Assembly: GCA_016791045.1 (NCBI GenBank)
Contig: JAEUNO010000008.1
Location: 1-64,000, forward strand
Reading direction: 5' to 3'
Source of the DNA: Methyloversatilis sp.
GTDB lineage: Bacteria; Pseudomonadota; Gammaproteobacteria; Burkholderiales; Rhodocyclaceae
DNA length: 64,000 nucleotides
Shown here: positions 32,936 to 40,857 of the stretch, one piece after another
How the letters are laid out: every line of letters begins with the position of its first letter
Numbering within the stretch: position 1 is the first letter of the stretch
Made by a program: the position numbers and the translations under genes
Notes under the pieces: generated by a model
Databases searched by the model: none
What the model was told of the DNA's origin: nothing
What the model saw: only the letters and a program-made list of their open reading frames with translations

Positions 32936-33889
32936 ATGTCCGATCTTTCGCAACCCGAAGACGCCGAACCGGCTGAACCTGTCGACGATGATGCCGTCGC
33001 GGGCGAGCTCGATGGCGTCGAGGTCGCGGCTGAACCGGTCGAAGCGCCCGAGGCCGAATTCCTCGGCGATGCCACCCAGCTCTACCTGAACGAGATCGGT
33101 GCCAATCCGCTGCTGACGCCGGAGGAGGAACTGGCGTTGTCACGGCGCGTGCGCCAGGGAGATTTCGAGGCGCGCCAGACCATGATCGAGCGCAACCTGC
33201 GACTCGTCGTGAACATCGCCAAGCACTATCTGAATCGCGGCATGCCGCTGCTTGACCTCGTTGAAGAAGGCAATCTCGGCTTGATCCACGCGCTGGAAAA
33301 GTTCGATCCGGAGCGTGGTTTCCGCTTTTCCACCTACGCCACCTGGTGGATACGGCAGAACATCGAGCGCGCGATCATGAACCAGTCGCGCACCATCCGG
33401 CTGCCGGTCCATGTGGTGAAGGAACTGAATCAGGTGCTGCGCGCCATGCGCAATCTGGAGGCACGCAGCGGTGGCGAGTGCTGTGCGGAAGACATCGCAA
33501 CCCTCCTTGCCAAGCCGGTCGAGGACGTGCGGCACATTCTGTCGTTGAACGAGCACACTGCCTCGCTCGACGCGCCGCTCGACATCGACCCGTCGCTGTC
33601 GATCGGCGAGTCCCTTGCCGACGACAATCAGGAAGGGCCGGAAGAGCAGATACAGAATGCCGAGATCGGCAGCCTGGTCCAGGCCTGGATCGCCCAGCTG
33701 AACGACAAGCAGCGTACCGTCATCGAGTTCCGCTACGGCATCAACAACCGCGAAATCGCCACCCTGGAAGAGCTGGCCGACCAGCTCAGCCTGACGCGCG
33801 AACGCGTGCGTCAGATCCAGCTCGAGGCACTCGCCCAGCTGCGCAAGATCCTGCGCCGGGCGGGTGTGTCGCGCGACGTGCTGTTTTAA
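32936..33889 (+). CDS. rpoS: RNA polymerase sigma factor RpoS
   Basis: 317 aa sigma-70-family stationary-phase factor. Region 1.2 (DATQLYLNEIGANPLLTPEEE), region 2 (LRLVVNIAKHYLNRGMPLLDLVEEGNLGLIHALEKFDP, with the -10 helix FSTYATWWIRQNIERAI), region 3 and region 4.2 (LSLTRERVRQIQLEAL) are intact. An acidic N-terminal extension of about 45 residues precedes region 1.2. The nlpD-rpoS arrangement fixes it as RpoS and not another group 2 sigma. Confidence 0.96.
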   Translation: MSDLSQPEDAEPAEPVDDDAVAGELDGVEVAAEPVEAPEAEFLGDATQLYLNEIGANPLLTPEEELALSRRVRQGDFEARQTMIERNLRLVVNIAKHYLNRGMPLLDLVEEGNLGLIHALEKFDPERGFRFSTYATWWIRQNIERAIMNQSRTIRLPVHVVKELNQVLRAMRNLEARSGGECCAEDIATLLAKPVEDVRHILSLNEHTASLDAPLDIDPSLSIGESLADDNQEGPEEQIQNAEIGSLVQAWIAQLNDKQRTVIEFRYGINNREIATLEELADQLSLTRERVRQIQLEALAQLRKILRRAGVSRDVLF

Positions 33890-33940
33890 GCGCCTTTCGG
33901 GGTGAGCTGCCAAGCACCATCGTCTTTTGGATGGCCGGTC

Positions 33941-34187
33941 CGTTCGGCAGGCGCAGCGCAATGCGCTGCGAAACCCCAGAGCTCGGGAGGCTGGCTTTGT
34001 ACAGCCGGCCTGTTCGGCAGGCGCAGCGCAATGCGCTGCGACACTCCAGAGCTCGGGAGGCTGGCTTTGTACAGCCAGCCCGTTCGGCAGGCGCAGCGCA
34101 ATGCGCTGCGAAACCCCAGAGCTCGGGAGGCTGGCTTTGCACAGCCAGCCCGTTCGGCAGGCGCAGCGCAATGCGCTGCGAAACCCC
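33941..34187. repeat. 70-bp tandem repeat, 3.5 units, in the rpoS-fliR convergent gap
   Basis: Units start at 33941, 34011 and 34081, with a partial unit from 34151 to 34187, at an exact 70-base period and only a few substitutions. Each unit has two dyads: CGCAGCGCA-A-TGCGCTGCG and GGCTGGCT-TTGTAC-AGCCAGCC, separated by AGAGCTCGGGA. The array fills the gap between the ends of rpoS (33889) and fliR (34192). No T tracts are present, so it is not a standard terminator, although the transcripts would fold strongly from both strands. It holds no credible gene. Confidence 0.95.
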
Positions 34188-34191
34188 TGCC

Positions 34192-34965
34192 TCACCCCAT
34201 TGCCAGTTGGGCTACGGTTTCTAGTCCGTACTCGAACATGCGCTGCATGGCGGGCGCGATGAAGGACAGTGACAGCATCAGCATCACGAAGCCGGCGATC
34301 AACGTCACCGGAAAGCCGATGGCGAACAGGTTGAGCGCCGGTGCGGCGCGCGTGAGCACTGCCAGTGCGATATTCACCACCAGCAGCGCCGCGATCAGCG
34401 GCAGCGCCAGCATCAGGCCTGCGGAAAACACCGTGCTGCCCCAGCGTGCGATGGCCAGCCAGCCATTGGCCGGGAAAAGGTCGGCGCCGACCGGCCACCA
34501 CTCGAAGCTGTTGCCCAGCACGGCCAGAAGCATCAGATGGCCATTGATCGAGAGGAAGATCAGCGTTGCCATCAAACCGAGGAATTCCGCGATGATCGGT
34601 GACTGCGACGCATTGTCCGGGTCGTAGAACATTGCGAAACCCAGACCCATCTGCAGACCGATCAGCTCACCGGCCAGATCGACCGCCGCGAACACGATGC
34701 GTATCGTGAAGCCGAGTGCGATGCCGATCAGCATCTGCTGCACCAGCGCCATCGTGCCGGGCCATGTTCCGACACTGAGCCCGGACGGCGGAAGCGTGGG
34801 CACGATGGCGAAGGTGATCAGCAGGCCGAGTGCGAGCCGGGCGCGCATTATGAAGGCGCGGTTGCTGAAAACCGGCGCCGCAGCGATCAGTCCCATCACC
34901 CGCGCCAGCGGAAACAGGAAACTCGCCATCCACAGGTCGAGCTGGGCGGCGGTGACCGAAATCAT
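34192..34965 (-). CDS. fliR: flagellar biosynthesis protein FliR
   Basis: 257 aa inner-membrane export-gate protein with about six hydrophobic segments. The N-terminal segment (LASFLFPLARVMGLIAAAPVF type) and the GLGFAMFYDPDNASQSPII stretch are typical. Last gene of the fliOPQR group, starting 6 bases after fliQ; its end abuts the 70-bp repeat array. Confidence 0.95.
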   Translation of the reverse strand: MISVTAAQLDLWMASFLFPLARVMGLIAAAPVFSNRAFIMRARLALGLLITFAIVPTLPPSGLSVGTWPGTMALVQQMLIGIALGFTIRIVFAAVDLAGELIGLQMGLGFAMFYDPDNASQSPIIAEFLGLMATLIFLSINGHLMLLAVLGNSFEWWPVGADLFPANGWLAIARWGSTVFSAGLMLALPLIAALLVVNIALAVLTRAAPALNLFAIGFPVTLIAGFVMLMLSLSFIAPAMQRMFEYGLETVAQLAMG

Positions 34966-34971
34966 CCGGGA

Positions 34972-35241
34972 CTAGCCGAGCAGCGACGGGATCGACGAAT
35001 ACAGCCGGCGCATGTAGTCCGTCATGATGGTGATCATCCACGGACCACCGATCACCAGCACGGCGAACACCGCGATCAGCTTGGGGATGAACGAAAGTGT
35101 CATTTCGTTCACCTGGGTGGCAGCCTGGAAGATGCTGACGATCAGGCCGGTGATCAAAGCCGCGCCCAGCATCGGTGCGGACACGAGGAGCAGGGTTTCG
35201 ACGGCGTGACGGCCGATGTCGACAACGGTGGTGGGCGTCAT
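34972..35241 (-). CDS. fliQ: flagellar biosynthesis protein FliQ
   Basis: 89 aa export-gate subunit with two membrane helices (about 15-38 and 50-72). MTPTTVVDIGRHAVETLLL and the QAATQVNEMTLSFIPKL motif are diagnostic. The start at 35241 is preferred over an upstream ATG since it gives the family length. Confidence 0.96.
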   Translation of the reverse strand: MTPTTVVDIGRHAVETLLLVSAPMLGAALITGLIVSIFQAATQVNEMTLSFIPKLIAVFAVLVIGGPWMITIMTDYMRRLYSSIPSLLG

Positions 35242-35254
35242 GGTGCGCAGTCCT

Positions 35255-36007
35255 TCATATCTGGCCGAAACTGGAAACAAGCGTGCCTAGGATGAGGTTC
35301 CAGCCATCCACCAGCACGAACAGCATGAGCTTGAACGGCAGCGACACGATGACCGGCGACATCATCATCATGCCCATGGACATCAGCACCGATGCAACCA
35401 CCATGTCGATGATGATGAAGGGAATGAAGATGATGAAGCCGATCTGGAAGGCGGTCTTCAACTCTGACGTGACGTAGGCGGGTACGACGACGCGCATCGG
35501 CAACTGTTCCGAACTGGCAACCTTTGGGGTGTTCGACAGACGCATGAACAGCTCGATGTCCGGCTCGCGCACCTGCTTCAGCATGAAGGTCTTCAGCGGT
35601 TTGGCGCCCGCGTCCAGCGCCTGTTCGAAGCCGATGCGGTTTTCGCTAAGCGGCAGGTAGGCCTCGGCGTAGATCTTCTCGCCGACCGGCGCCATGATGA
35701 AAAAGCTCAGGAACAGCGCCAGACCGATCAGCACCTGGTTGGGCGGACTGGTCTGCGTGCCCATGGCCTGACGCAGCAGCGACAGCACGATGATGATGCG
35801 GGTGAAGCTGGTCATCATCAGCATGACCGCCGGCAGGAAGGACAGGCTGGTCAGCAGCAGCAGGGTCTGGATGGACAGTGACCAGTTGGTGCCGCCGCCG
35901 GCGGCCGGCGTGCTGGTCAGTGCGGGCAGGGCCTGTGCCCACGTGTCCGGGGCCGCGACGGCGCCCAGTGCGGCAAGCCCCAGTGCCGGAAGCAGGCGTC
36001 GCGTCAT
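35255..36007 (-). CDS. fliP: flagellar biosynthesis protein FliP
   Basis: 250 aa. A cleavable signal peptide (about 1-25) is followed by four membrane helices. TNWSLSIQTLLLLTSLSFLP, FTRIIIVLSLLRQAMGTQ and PFKLMLFVLVDGWNL are strongly conserved in the FliP export-gate family. It overlaps fliO by 4 bases. Confidence 0.97.
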   Translation of the reverse strand: MTRRLLPALGLAALGAVAAPDTWAQALPALTSTPAAGGGTNWSLSIQTLLLLTSLSFLPAVMLMMTSFTRIIIVLSLLRQAMGTQTSPPNQVLIGLALFLSFFIMAPVGEKIYAEAYLPLSENRIGFEQALDAGAKPLKTFMLKQVREPDIELFMRLSNTPKVASSEQLPMRVVVPAYVTSELKTAFQIGFIIFIPFIIIDMVVASVLMSMGMMMMSPVIVSLPFKLMLFVLVDGWNLILGTLVSSFGQI

Positions 36008-36438
36008 GATCGACCTGCTTTCAGTTTCGCCAGCAGGGCGCCGAAGTCGGCCGTGACCGGCTTTGCATCGGTGCCGGCCGGACTGATTTCTCCGCGCGGC
36101 AGCGTCGCGATGCCGGTGACCGAGCCGGGTGCAACGCCGACCACCAGCCAGTGTTCGCCGATTTCCAGCAGGACCACGCGTTCGCGCGATCCCACCGCGA
36201 TGCCGCCCACGGTGCGGATCGGCGCGCTGCCGGTCAGGCGACCGCCGGACAGGCGGCGCAGCAGCCACAGTACGGCAAACAGTGTCGCCAGTACGACGCC
36301 GAGCGCGCCGACCATCTGCATCACTGCGCCGGCGCCGCTGGCGGGGGCCGCCGCGGCTGCAGTCGCAGGGGTGTCTGCCGCATGTGCGACGGCACTGACG
36401 CACAGCGCGGCAAGCCAGAGCGGGAGAGCTGTTTTCAT
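36004..36438 (-). CDS. fliO: flagellar biosynthesis protein FliO
   Basis: 144 aa. A signal peptide ending AHA (about 1-20), an Ala-rich linker, one membrane helix at about 38-60 (VMQMVGALGVVLATLFAVLW), and a cytoplasmic domain with SRERVVLLEIGEHWLVVGVAPG. FliO helps assemble the FliP ring. The gene opens the fliOPQR group and is not preceded by fliN here, as it normally would be. Confidence 0.92.
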   Translation of the reverse strand: MKTALPLWLAALCVSAVAHAADTPATAAAAAPASGAGAVMQMVGALGVVLATLFAVLWLLRRLSGGRLTGSAPIRTVGGIAVGSRERVVLLEIGEHWLVVGVAPGSVTGIATLPRGEISPAGTDAKPVTADFGALLAKLKAGRS

Positions 36439-36493
36439 GCCCGACAGGCTAATGCGTACACCCTGCCGGTCAGCGCGGGAATAGACGCGTTTT

Positions 36494-36516
36494 CGGGCGG
36501 CAATTTCCGCCGCCCG
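36494..36516. promoter_or_regulatory. dyad upstream of fliO
   Basis: CGGGCGGC (36494-36501) and GCCGCCCG (36509-36516) form a perfect 8-bp dyad around AATTTCC, between the end of the Crp/Fnr gene and fliO. A close match (GGCGGCAA-TTT-TTGCCGCC) lies in the fliE leader. Confidence 0.45.
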
Positions 36517-36532
36517 GACGCTGCAGTCCTGG

Positions 36533-37225
36533 TCAGCCCTGGTCAGCCGCGAGCGCGGTCAGCGCGTCGCGGTCCACCACCTCCAGGCGACCGCGTGCCA
36601 GCGTGATCCAGCCTTTGCGCTCCCACTGTTTCAGGATGCGGCCAACCGGCTCGCGCGTGCTGCCCAGATCGGTCGCGATGCGGCTCTGCGTGTCCTCGAC
36701 CGGCGAACCGCCATCGGTGCGCGCCAGCAGCAGGTCGGCCAGGCGTGCGTCGAGACGGCGGAACTTCAGTTCGTCGAGCAGGGCGATCATGTCCGACAGC
36801 AACCGGCCGTAGTGTTCGAACACGAACTGGCGGAACACGTCAGACGTATTGAGCAGCCTGCGGAACGTGGCGCCGGCGATCGCCACTTCGCGCAGGTCGG
36901 TTTCTGCCGTGCTGGCGGCCGGGTAACGCGACACCCCGAGAAGGCAGGACGTGGTGAGTACGCAGGAATCGCCCGGTCCGACGCGGTACAGCAGCACTTC
37001 TCGCCCATTGGCCGACAGCCGCTGGATGCGCGACCAGCCATCGATGCGCAGGATGAAGTTGTTGCAGGCATCGCCTTCGCGGTAGCCGATTTCGCCCGCT
37101 GCCAGCCGCACCTCGAAACTGTTGTCCAGCAGTTCGTCGCGTGCAGCCGGTTCGAGCCGCGCCAGCGCGGGGAAGTGCGTCACCCAGTCGCGCCAGTGTC
37201 CTGGCGCGCCGATGTAGCGGGTCAT
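36533..37225 (-). CDS. Crp/Fnr-family transcriptional regulator
   Basis: 230 aa from the ATG at 37225, which has GGAGG eight bases upstream; an ATG at 37252 lacks a ribosome site. A cyclic-nucleotide-binding-type beta roll (about 30-140) is followed by a dimerisation helix and a C-terminal winged helix (about 160-225, SRIATDLGSTREPVGRILKQWERKGWI). The N-terminal cysteine cluster of oxygen-sensing Fnr is absent. It is divergent from the SoxYZ-like carrier gene, which it may control. The ligand is unknown. Confidence 0.9.
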   Translation of the reverse strand: MTRYIGAPGHWRDWVTHFPALARLEPAARDELLDNSFEVRLAAGEIGYREGDACNNFILRIDGWSRIQRLSANGREVLLYRVGPGDSCVLTTSCLLGVSRYPAASTAETDLREVAIAGATFRRLLNTSDVFRQFVFEHYGRLLSDMIALLDELKFRRLDARLADLLLARTDGGSPVEDTQSRIATDLGSTREPVGRILKQWERKGWITLARGRLEVVDRDALTALAADQG

Positions 37226-37290
37226 TGTGCCGTCCTCCGTGGTGAGTCGCATTGTTTTGGCGGGAGTCTATCCCGCTCGTATCGGCTGAA

Positions 37291-37322
37291 TGTGACTTAG
37301 TCGCAGATCGCGCGCGCGCGCG
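37291..37322. promoter_or_regulatory. candidate Crp/Fnr operator plus alternating CG run
   Basis: TGTGACTTAGTCGCA (37291-37305) is a near-dyad TGTGAC/GTCGCA resembling half-sites of Crp-family operators. It is followed by an unbroken run of seven CG pairs (37309-37322). Both lie between the divergent Crp/Fnr and SoxYZ-like genes. Confidence 0.4.
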
Positions 37323-37375
37323 CTCGTCCAATGGCGACACGGTGACCGAACCGCACTGAACGGAGGAGAACGAAC

Positions 37376-38212
37376 ATGACCATCCACACCCTGCGCCGCC
37401 TGCTGTGCATCGTCGGCGTGCTGCACCTGCTGCCTGCGCTGGCCGCCAGCGAGCCGTCAGCCGATACCGAAGCGTGGCAGGCTATCCGGTCAACGCTGTT
37501 CGCCGGACGCGAAATCGTCGAATCGAACACCGTCATCGAACTCGAGGCGCCGTTCCGCGCCGAGGATGCTGCCGTGGTGCCGGTTGGCCTGCGCGCCAGG
37601 ATCGATCAGACGCCGGAGCGCCACATCAAGAGGATGTGGTTGCTGATCGACGGCAACCCGACGCCCGTGGCGGCAGCCTTCACCGTGGCGCCGGATGCCG
37701 GCCGCGCCGACATCGAAACGCGGGTGCGTGTCGAGCAATACACGTGGATGCGCGCCGTCGCCGAAACCAGCGACGGCAAGCTGCATGTGTCGAGCCGCTA
37801 TGTGCGTGCAGCCGGCGGGTGTTCGGCACCGGCCGGCAAGGACTTCGAGGAGGCGATGGCGCGTCTGGGCAAGATGAAGTTGCGTCTCGATGGCGAAGTA
37901 TCGGCGTCCGGAACCTTGCAGACCGCCACGTTGATGGTGAGCCATCCCAACCTGAACGGCATGCAGATGGATCAGGTGACACGTCACTTCACGCCGGCGC
38001 ATTTCGTGCGTCGCTTCGAGGTGAGCTACGGCGGCAAGACCCTGCTGACCGCCGATGTCGACTTCGCGCTGAGCGAGAACCCGCAGATTCGCTTCCGTTT
38101 CCGGCCGGACGCGGCAGGCGGCGAGCTTCAGGCCAGGGTAATCGATTCGAAGGATCTGATCTTCACCCAGTCGCTGGCGATCAAGCCGGCCGCACTTGCC
38201 AGCACACGCTGA
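37376..38212 (+). CDS. fused SoxYZ-like sulfur/electron carrier (quinoprotein-dehydrogenase-associated)
   Basis: 278 aa with a signal peptide (about 1-24). The first half resembles SoxY and carries one conserved cysteine, C149, in a GGCSAP motif that corresponds to the GGC carrier motif of SoxY. The second half resembles SoxZ (HPNLNGMQMDQVTRH, then FRRFEVSYGGKTLLTADVDF-like strands). Fused SoxYZ proteins of this kind occur beside PQQ-dependent alcohol dehydrogenases in methylotrophs; none is in this window. GGAGG lies before the start. No other sox genes are nearby, so a role in thiosulfate oxidation is unlikely. Confidence 0.83.
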   Translation: MTIHTLRRLLCIVGVLHLLPALAASEPSADTEAWQAIRSTLFAGREIVESNTVIELEAPFRAEDAAVVPVGLRARIDQTPERHIKRMWLLIDGNPTPVAAAFTVAPDAGRADIETRVRVEQYTWMRAVAETSDGKLHVSSRYVRAAGGCSAPAGKDFEEAMARLGKMKLRLDGEVSASGTLQTATLMVSHPNLNGMQMDQVTRHFTPAHFVRRFEVSYGGKTLLTADVDFALSENPQIRFRFRPDAAGGELQARVIDSKDLIFTQSLAIKPAALASTR

Positions 38213-38227
38213 ACGGCGGCGGGGCGC

Positions 38228-38419
38228 TCAGCGTTTGCCGAGCGCTTCCTCGATGCGCTTGTCGGTCTTGTACTGGCTCAACGCATAGACCGCCCACAGC
38301 GCAGCCGGTATCCAGCCGATCAGCGTCAGCTGCAGGATGAGGCAAACCACGCCGGCGATCGGGCGACCGATGGTGAAGAAGACCATGAAGGGCAGGAAGA
38401 TGGCGAGCAGCAGTCGCAT
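38228..38419 (-). CDS. YqaE/Pmp3-family membrane peptide
   Basis: 63 aa with two hydrophobic helices (about 2-22 and 24-48) and the Pmp3 pattern of a small N-terminal helix (LLLAIFLPFMVFFTIG), then LTLIGWIPAALWAVYAL. The C-terminal 16 residues are charged. The ATG at 38419 has AAGGAG five bases upstream. Pmp3 peptides affect membrane potential and stress tolerance; the role here is unknown. It converges with the SoxYZ-like gene. Confidence 0.82.
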   Translation of the reverse strand: MRLLLAIFLPFMVFFTIGRPIAGVVCLILQLTLIGWIPAALWAVYALSQYKTDKRIEEALGKR

Positions 38420-38525
38420 GACGGCTCCTTGAAAAGAGGGATGCCTGAACGATACCACCCGTTGCACAGCCCGCGAATCGCCGCCGCGTCAGCCTTGGGT
38501 ACTTGCCGTGACGGCGGGCACCGAC

Positions 38526-38559
38526 AAAAAAAAGAGAGCGGCGCTGCAGCGTCGCTCTC
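38526..38559 (-). terminator. intrinsic terminator after fliN
   Basis: GAGAGCG (38534-38540) pairs with CGCTCTC (38553-38559), and the pairing continues inward over GCGCTGCAGCGT. On the minus strand it is followed by eight U. It ends the fliLMN transcript before the inserted genes. Confidence 0.9.
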
Positions 38560-38616
38560 CTTCTTTTGTAGGTCAGCCCGATTGCCGCCTGATAGCCGGC
38601 CGGATCGGGCCAGCCG

Positions 38617-39060
38617 TCAGCGTTTCAGTTTCTTCATCCGTTCCGCCGGCGTGATGATGTCGGTCAGCCGAATACCGAACTTTTCATTCACCACCACCAC
38701 TTCGCCCTGCGCAATCAGCGTGCCGTTCACCAGCACGTCCATCGGTTCGCCGGCCATGCCGTCGAGCTCGACCACCGAACCGTGGCCCAGCTGCAGCAGA
38801 TTGCGGATCGAAATCTTGGTGCGGCCCAGCTCCACGGTCAGTTGAACCGGGATGTCGAGAATCATTTCGAAGTCGCGCAGCCCTTCGGATGACTTGTTCG
38901 CCGCATCGCCGAACTGCTGGAAGATGTTGGCGGGCTGGACATCCTTCGCCGCCTCCCCGTCGAGTGCGGCAAGCGCATCGTCAGCGGTGGTCTGCTCGGA
39001 CATCGCCGCGGCCCAGTCGTCCTCGCTGACCTGCTCTTCCGCTTCAGCCAGATCACTCAT
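38617..39060 (-). CDS. fliN: flagellar motor switch protein FliN
   Basis: 147 aa C-ring protein. The conserved C-terminal SpoA domain (about 68-145; LDIPVQLTVELGRTKISIRNLLQL) follows an acidic N-terminal extension of about 60 residues. It overlaps fliM by 4 bases. Instead of fliO, a terminator follows. Confidence 0.96.
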   Translation of the reverse strand: MSDLAEAEEQVSEDDWAAAMSEQTTADDALAALDGEAAKDVQPANIFQQFGDAANKSSEGLRDFEMILDIPVQLTVELGRTKISIRNLLQLGHGSVVELDGMAGEPMDVLVNGTLIAQGEVVVVNEKFGIRLTDIITPAERMKKLKR

Positions 39061-40082
39061 GATGGTTCCTCACCCTTTTTCTTGCCCTGCACGTTCAGGG
39101 CGTGTTCGATCAGTTCTTCCTCGCCGGCCATGAAACGCTCGATCTTCAGCGCATAACGACCGCCCTGTATGCCGTACTTGCATTCCAGAACCGGAATGCC
39201 ATCGACCTCGGCCTGCACGGTGTCTGAAATGGTTATCGGAATGATGTCGCCAACCTTTAGGTTGTTCAGGCCGCCCAGGGTCAGCGAGCCGCCACCCAGC
39301 TGGACGTTCAGTTCCACCGCGGCATCCTGAACCTGACGGGTCAGCAGGTTGATCCACCGGTTGTCCGAACTGACGCTGTCGCTCTGCATCGATGAATTCA
39401 GCGTGTCGCGCAGCGGCTCGACCATCGAATAAGGCAGGCAGATGTGCATTTCCGCCGACACGCCACCGAGTTCCAGCGTGAAGGTTGCCGCCACGACGAT
39501 TTCCGACGGCGTGGCGATGTTGGCGAACTGTGAATTCATTTCCGAGCGCACGTACTCGAAATTGATCTTGAACACCGGCTCCCACGACCGTTCGTATTCG
39601 GCGAAGAACACGTCCAGCAAGCCCTGGATGATGCGTTGTTCCGTCGGTGTGAAGTCACGTCCCTCGACCCGGGTGTGGAATCGCCCGTCACCGCCAAACA
39701 TGTTGTCGATGACCAGAAAGACGAGGTTCGGATCGAACACCACCAGCCCGGTGCCCCGCAGCGGCTTGACCTGGACCAGATTCAGATTGGTCGGCACGAC
39801 CAGGTTGCGGATGAATTCGGAATACTTCTGCAGTCTGATCGGGCCGAGCGAAATTTCGGCGCTGCGCTGCATGAAATTGAACAGGCCGATGCGCAGATAG
39901 CGCGCAAAGCGCTCGTGTATCAGTTCCAGCGTGGGCATGCGCCCGCGCACGATTCTTTCCTGGGTGCCGAGGTTGTACGGGCGTACTCCGCTCGTATCTT
40001 CGGCTTCGGCTACTTCGTCAGCCTCGCCGGTGACGCCCTTGAGCAGGGCATCGACCTCTTCCTGGGAAAGAAAATCGGACAT
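39057..40082 (-). CDS. fliM: flagellar motor switch protein FliM
   Basis: 341 aa switch protein. The N-terminal MSDFLSQEEVDALLKGVTG is the CheY-P-binding segment, the middle domain (GTQERIVRGRMPTLELIHERFAR onward) contacts FliG, and a C-terminal SpoA domain (about 260-325) contacts FliN. Placed between fliL and fliN. Confidence 0.98.
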   Translation of the reverse strand: MSDFLSQEEVDALLKGVTGEADEVAEAEDTSGVRPYNLGTQERIVRGRMPTLELIHERFARYLRIGLFNFMQRSAEISLGPIRLQKYSEFIRNLVVPTNLNLVQVKPLRGTGLVVFDPNLVFLVIDNMFGGDGRFHTRVEGRDFTPTEQRIIQGLLDVFFAEYERSWEPVFKINFEYVRSEMNSQFANIATPSEIVVAATFTLELGGVSAEMHICLPYSMVEPLRDTLNSSMQSDSVSSDNRWINLLTRQVQDAAVELNVQLGGGSLTLGGLNNLKVGDIIPITISDTVQAEVDGIPVLECKYGIQGGRYALKIERFMAGEEELIEHALNVQGKKKGEEPS

Positions 40083-40111
40083 CGCGTTTCCTCGTGCGGA
40101 CCGGATCTCGC

Positions 40112-40717
40112 CTACTGGACGATGAAGGACGTGAACAACACGGCCTCCACGGGTCCGACAGGCTCTTCCGGCTCACCCTTCTTGTTGGTCGGTACTTCGC
40201 CAACGATGGCGTTGATCGAGTTCCTGATTTCGCCGGCCAGTGCTTCCCGACCTTCGGTCGTGCCCAGCTCGGATGCCTTCTTGCCCGACAGCAGCATCAG
40301 CACGTGGTGGCGGATTTCCGGCATGTACACCTTCAGGTTGTCTGCGGCGGGCTGTTCTTCCACCTTGACCGACGCCTTGACCTGCAGGTATTGATCCACC
40401 TGCGTTTCCGGGGCCAGATTGACCGTGAAGGGGTCGAGTTCGACGAACACCGGCGGCAGGCCCTTGGCTTCCGCTTCCTTCTTCTTCTTCAGCTTGGCCT
40501 TCTTCGCGGCCAGGGCCTTGGCATCCGGGTCTTCGTCGCTCATTTCATCGGCGTGCTCGTCCTCGCCTTCTTCGGCGTGACTGCCTGCCATCATGAACAT
40601 CGCGGCACCGCCGCCGACGACGACCAGCAGCACGACGGCGAGGATGATGAAGAGCATCTTCTTGCTCTTCTTGGGTGCGTCTGCGGCGACGTCGTCTGCG
40701 GTGGCGGCTTTGGCCAT
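40112..40717 (-). CDS. fliL: flagellar basal body protein FliL
   Basis: 201 aa single-pass protein linked to the stator. A short cytoplasmic stretch, a membrane helix at about 21-44, an acidic then lysine-rich linker (about 48-88), and the periplasmic domain (VFVELDPFTVNLAPETQVDQYLQV) with conserved C-terminal VLFTSFIVQ. A sigma-28-like promoter lies upstream. Confidence 0.95.
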   Translation of the reverse strand: MAKAATADDVAADAPKKSKKMLFIILAVVLLVVVGGGAAMFMMAGSHAEEGEDEHADEMSDEDPDAKALAAKKAKLKKKKEAEAKGLPPVFVELDPFTVNLAPETQVDQYLQVKASVKVEEQPAADNLKVYMPEIRHHVLMLLSGKKASELGTTEGREALAGEIRNSINAIVGEVPTNKKGEPEEPVGPVEAVLFTSFIVQ

Positions 40718-40777
40718 GGTGTGCGCTCCTGTATGGATCGGGATTGTCGGCGGGTACTGATGCCTTTCAATGATCGA

Positions 40778-40804
40778 ATAACGGCCGAATGTCCCGTTTT
40801 TTTA
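40778..40804 (-). promoter_or_regulatory. sigma-28 (FliA) type promoter for fliLMN
   Basis: On the minus strand TAAA (40804-40801), a 15-base spacer and GCCGTTAT (40785-40778) match the FliA consensus TAAA-N15-GCCGATAA at ten of twelve positions. It lies 61 bases before the fliL start. Confidence 0.65.
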
Positions 40805-40857
40805 GCGCCGATGTATGCGGCGCCATCAGGAGCGCGTGTTCACACGGCTCTTTATCG

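Noticed and set aside
33941..34187. CRISPR array
   Set aside because: Units are adjacent with no unique spacers, are 70 bp long, and no cas genes are near.
33786..34501. Repetitive peptides encoded through the 70-bp repeat array on both strands
   Set aside because: 70 is not a multiple of 3, so the same DNA is read in shifting frames; these are by-products of the repeat, not proteins.
34192..38616. Genomic island or transposon explaining the split fli operon
   Set aside because: No integrase, transposase, terminal repeats or composition change were seen at the borders; simple rearrangement is enough.
40805..40826. Terminator hairpin (GCGCC/GGCGC) after fliK
   Set aside because: On the minus strand the stem is followed by A and not T; the A run belongs to the sigma-28 -35 region.
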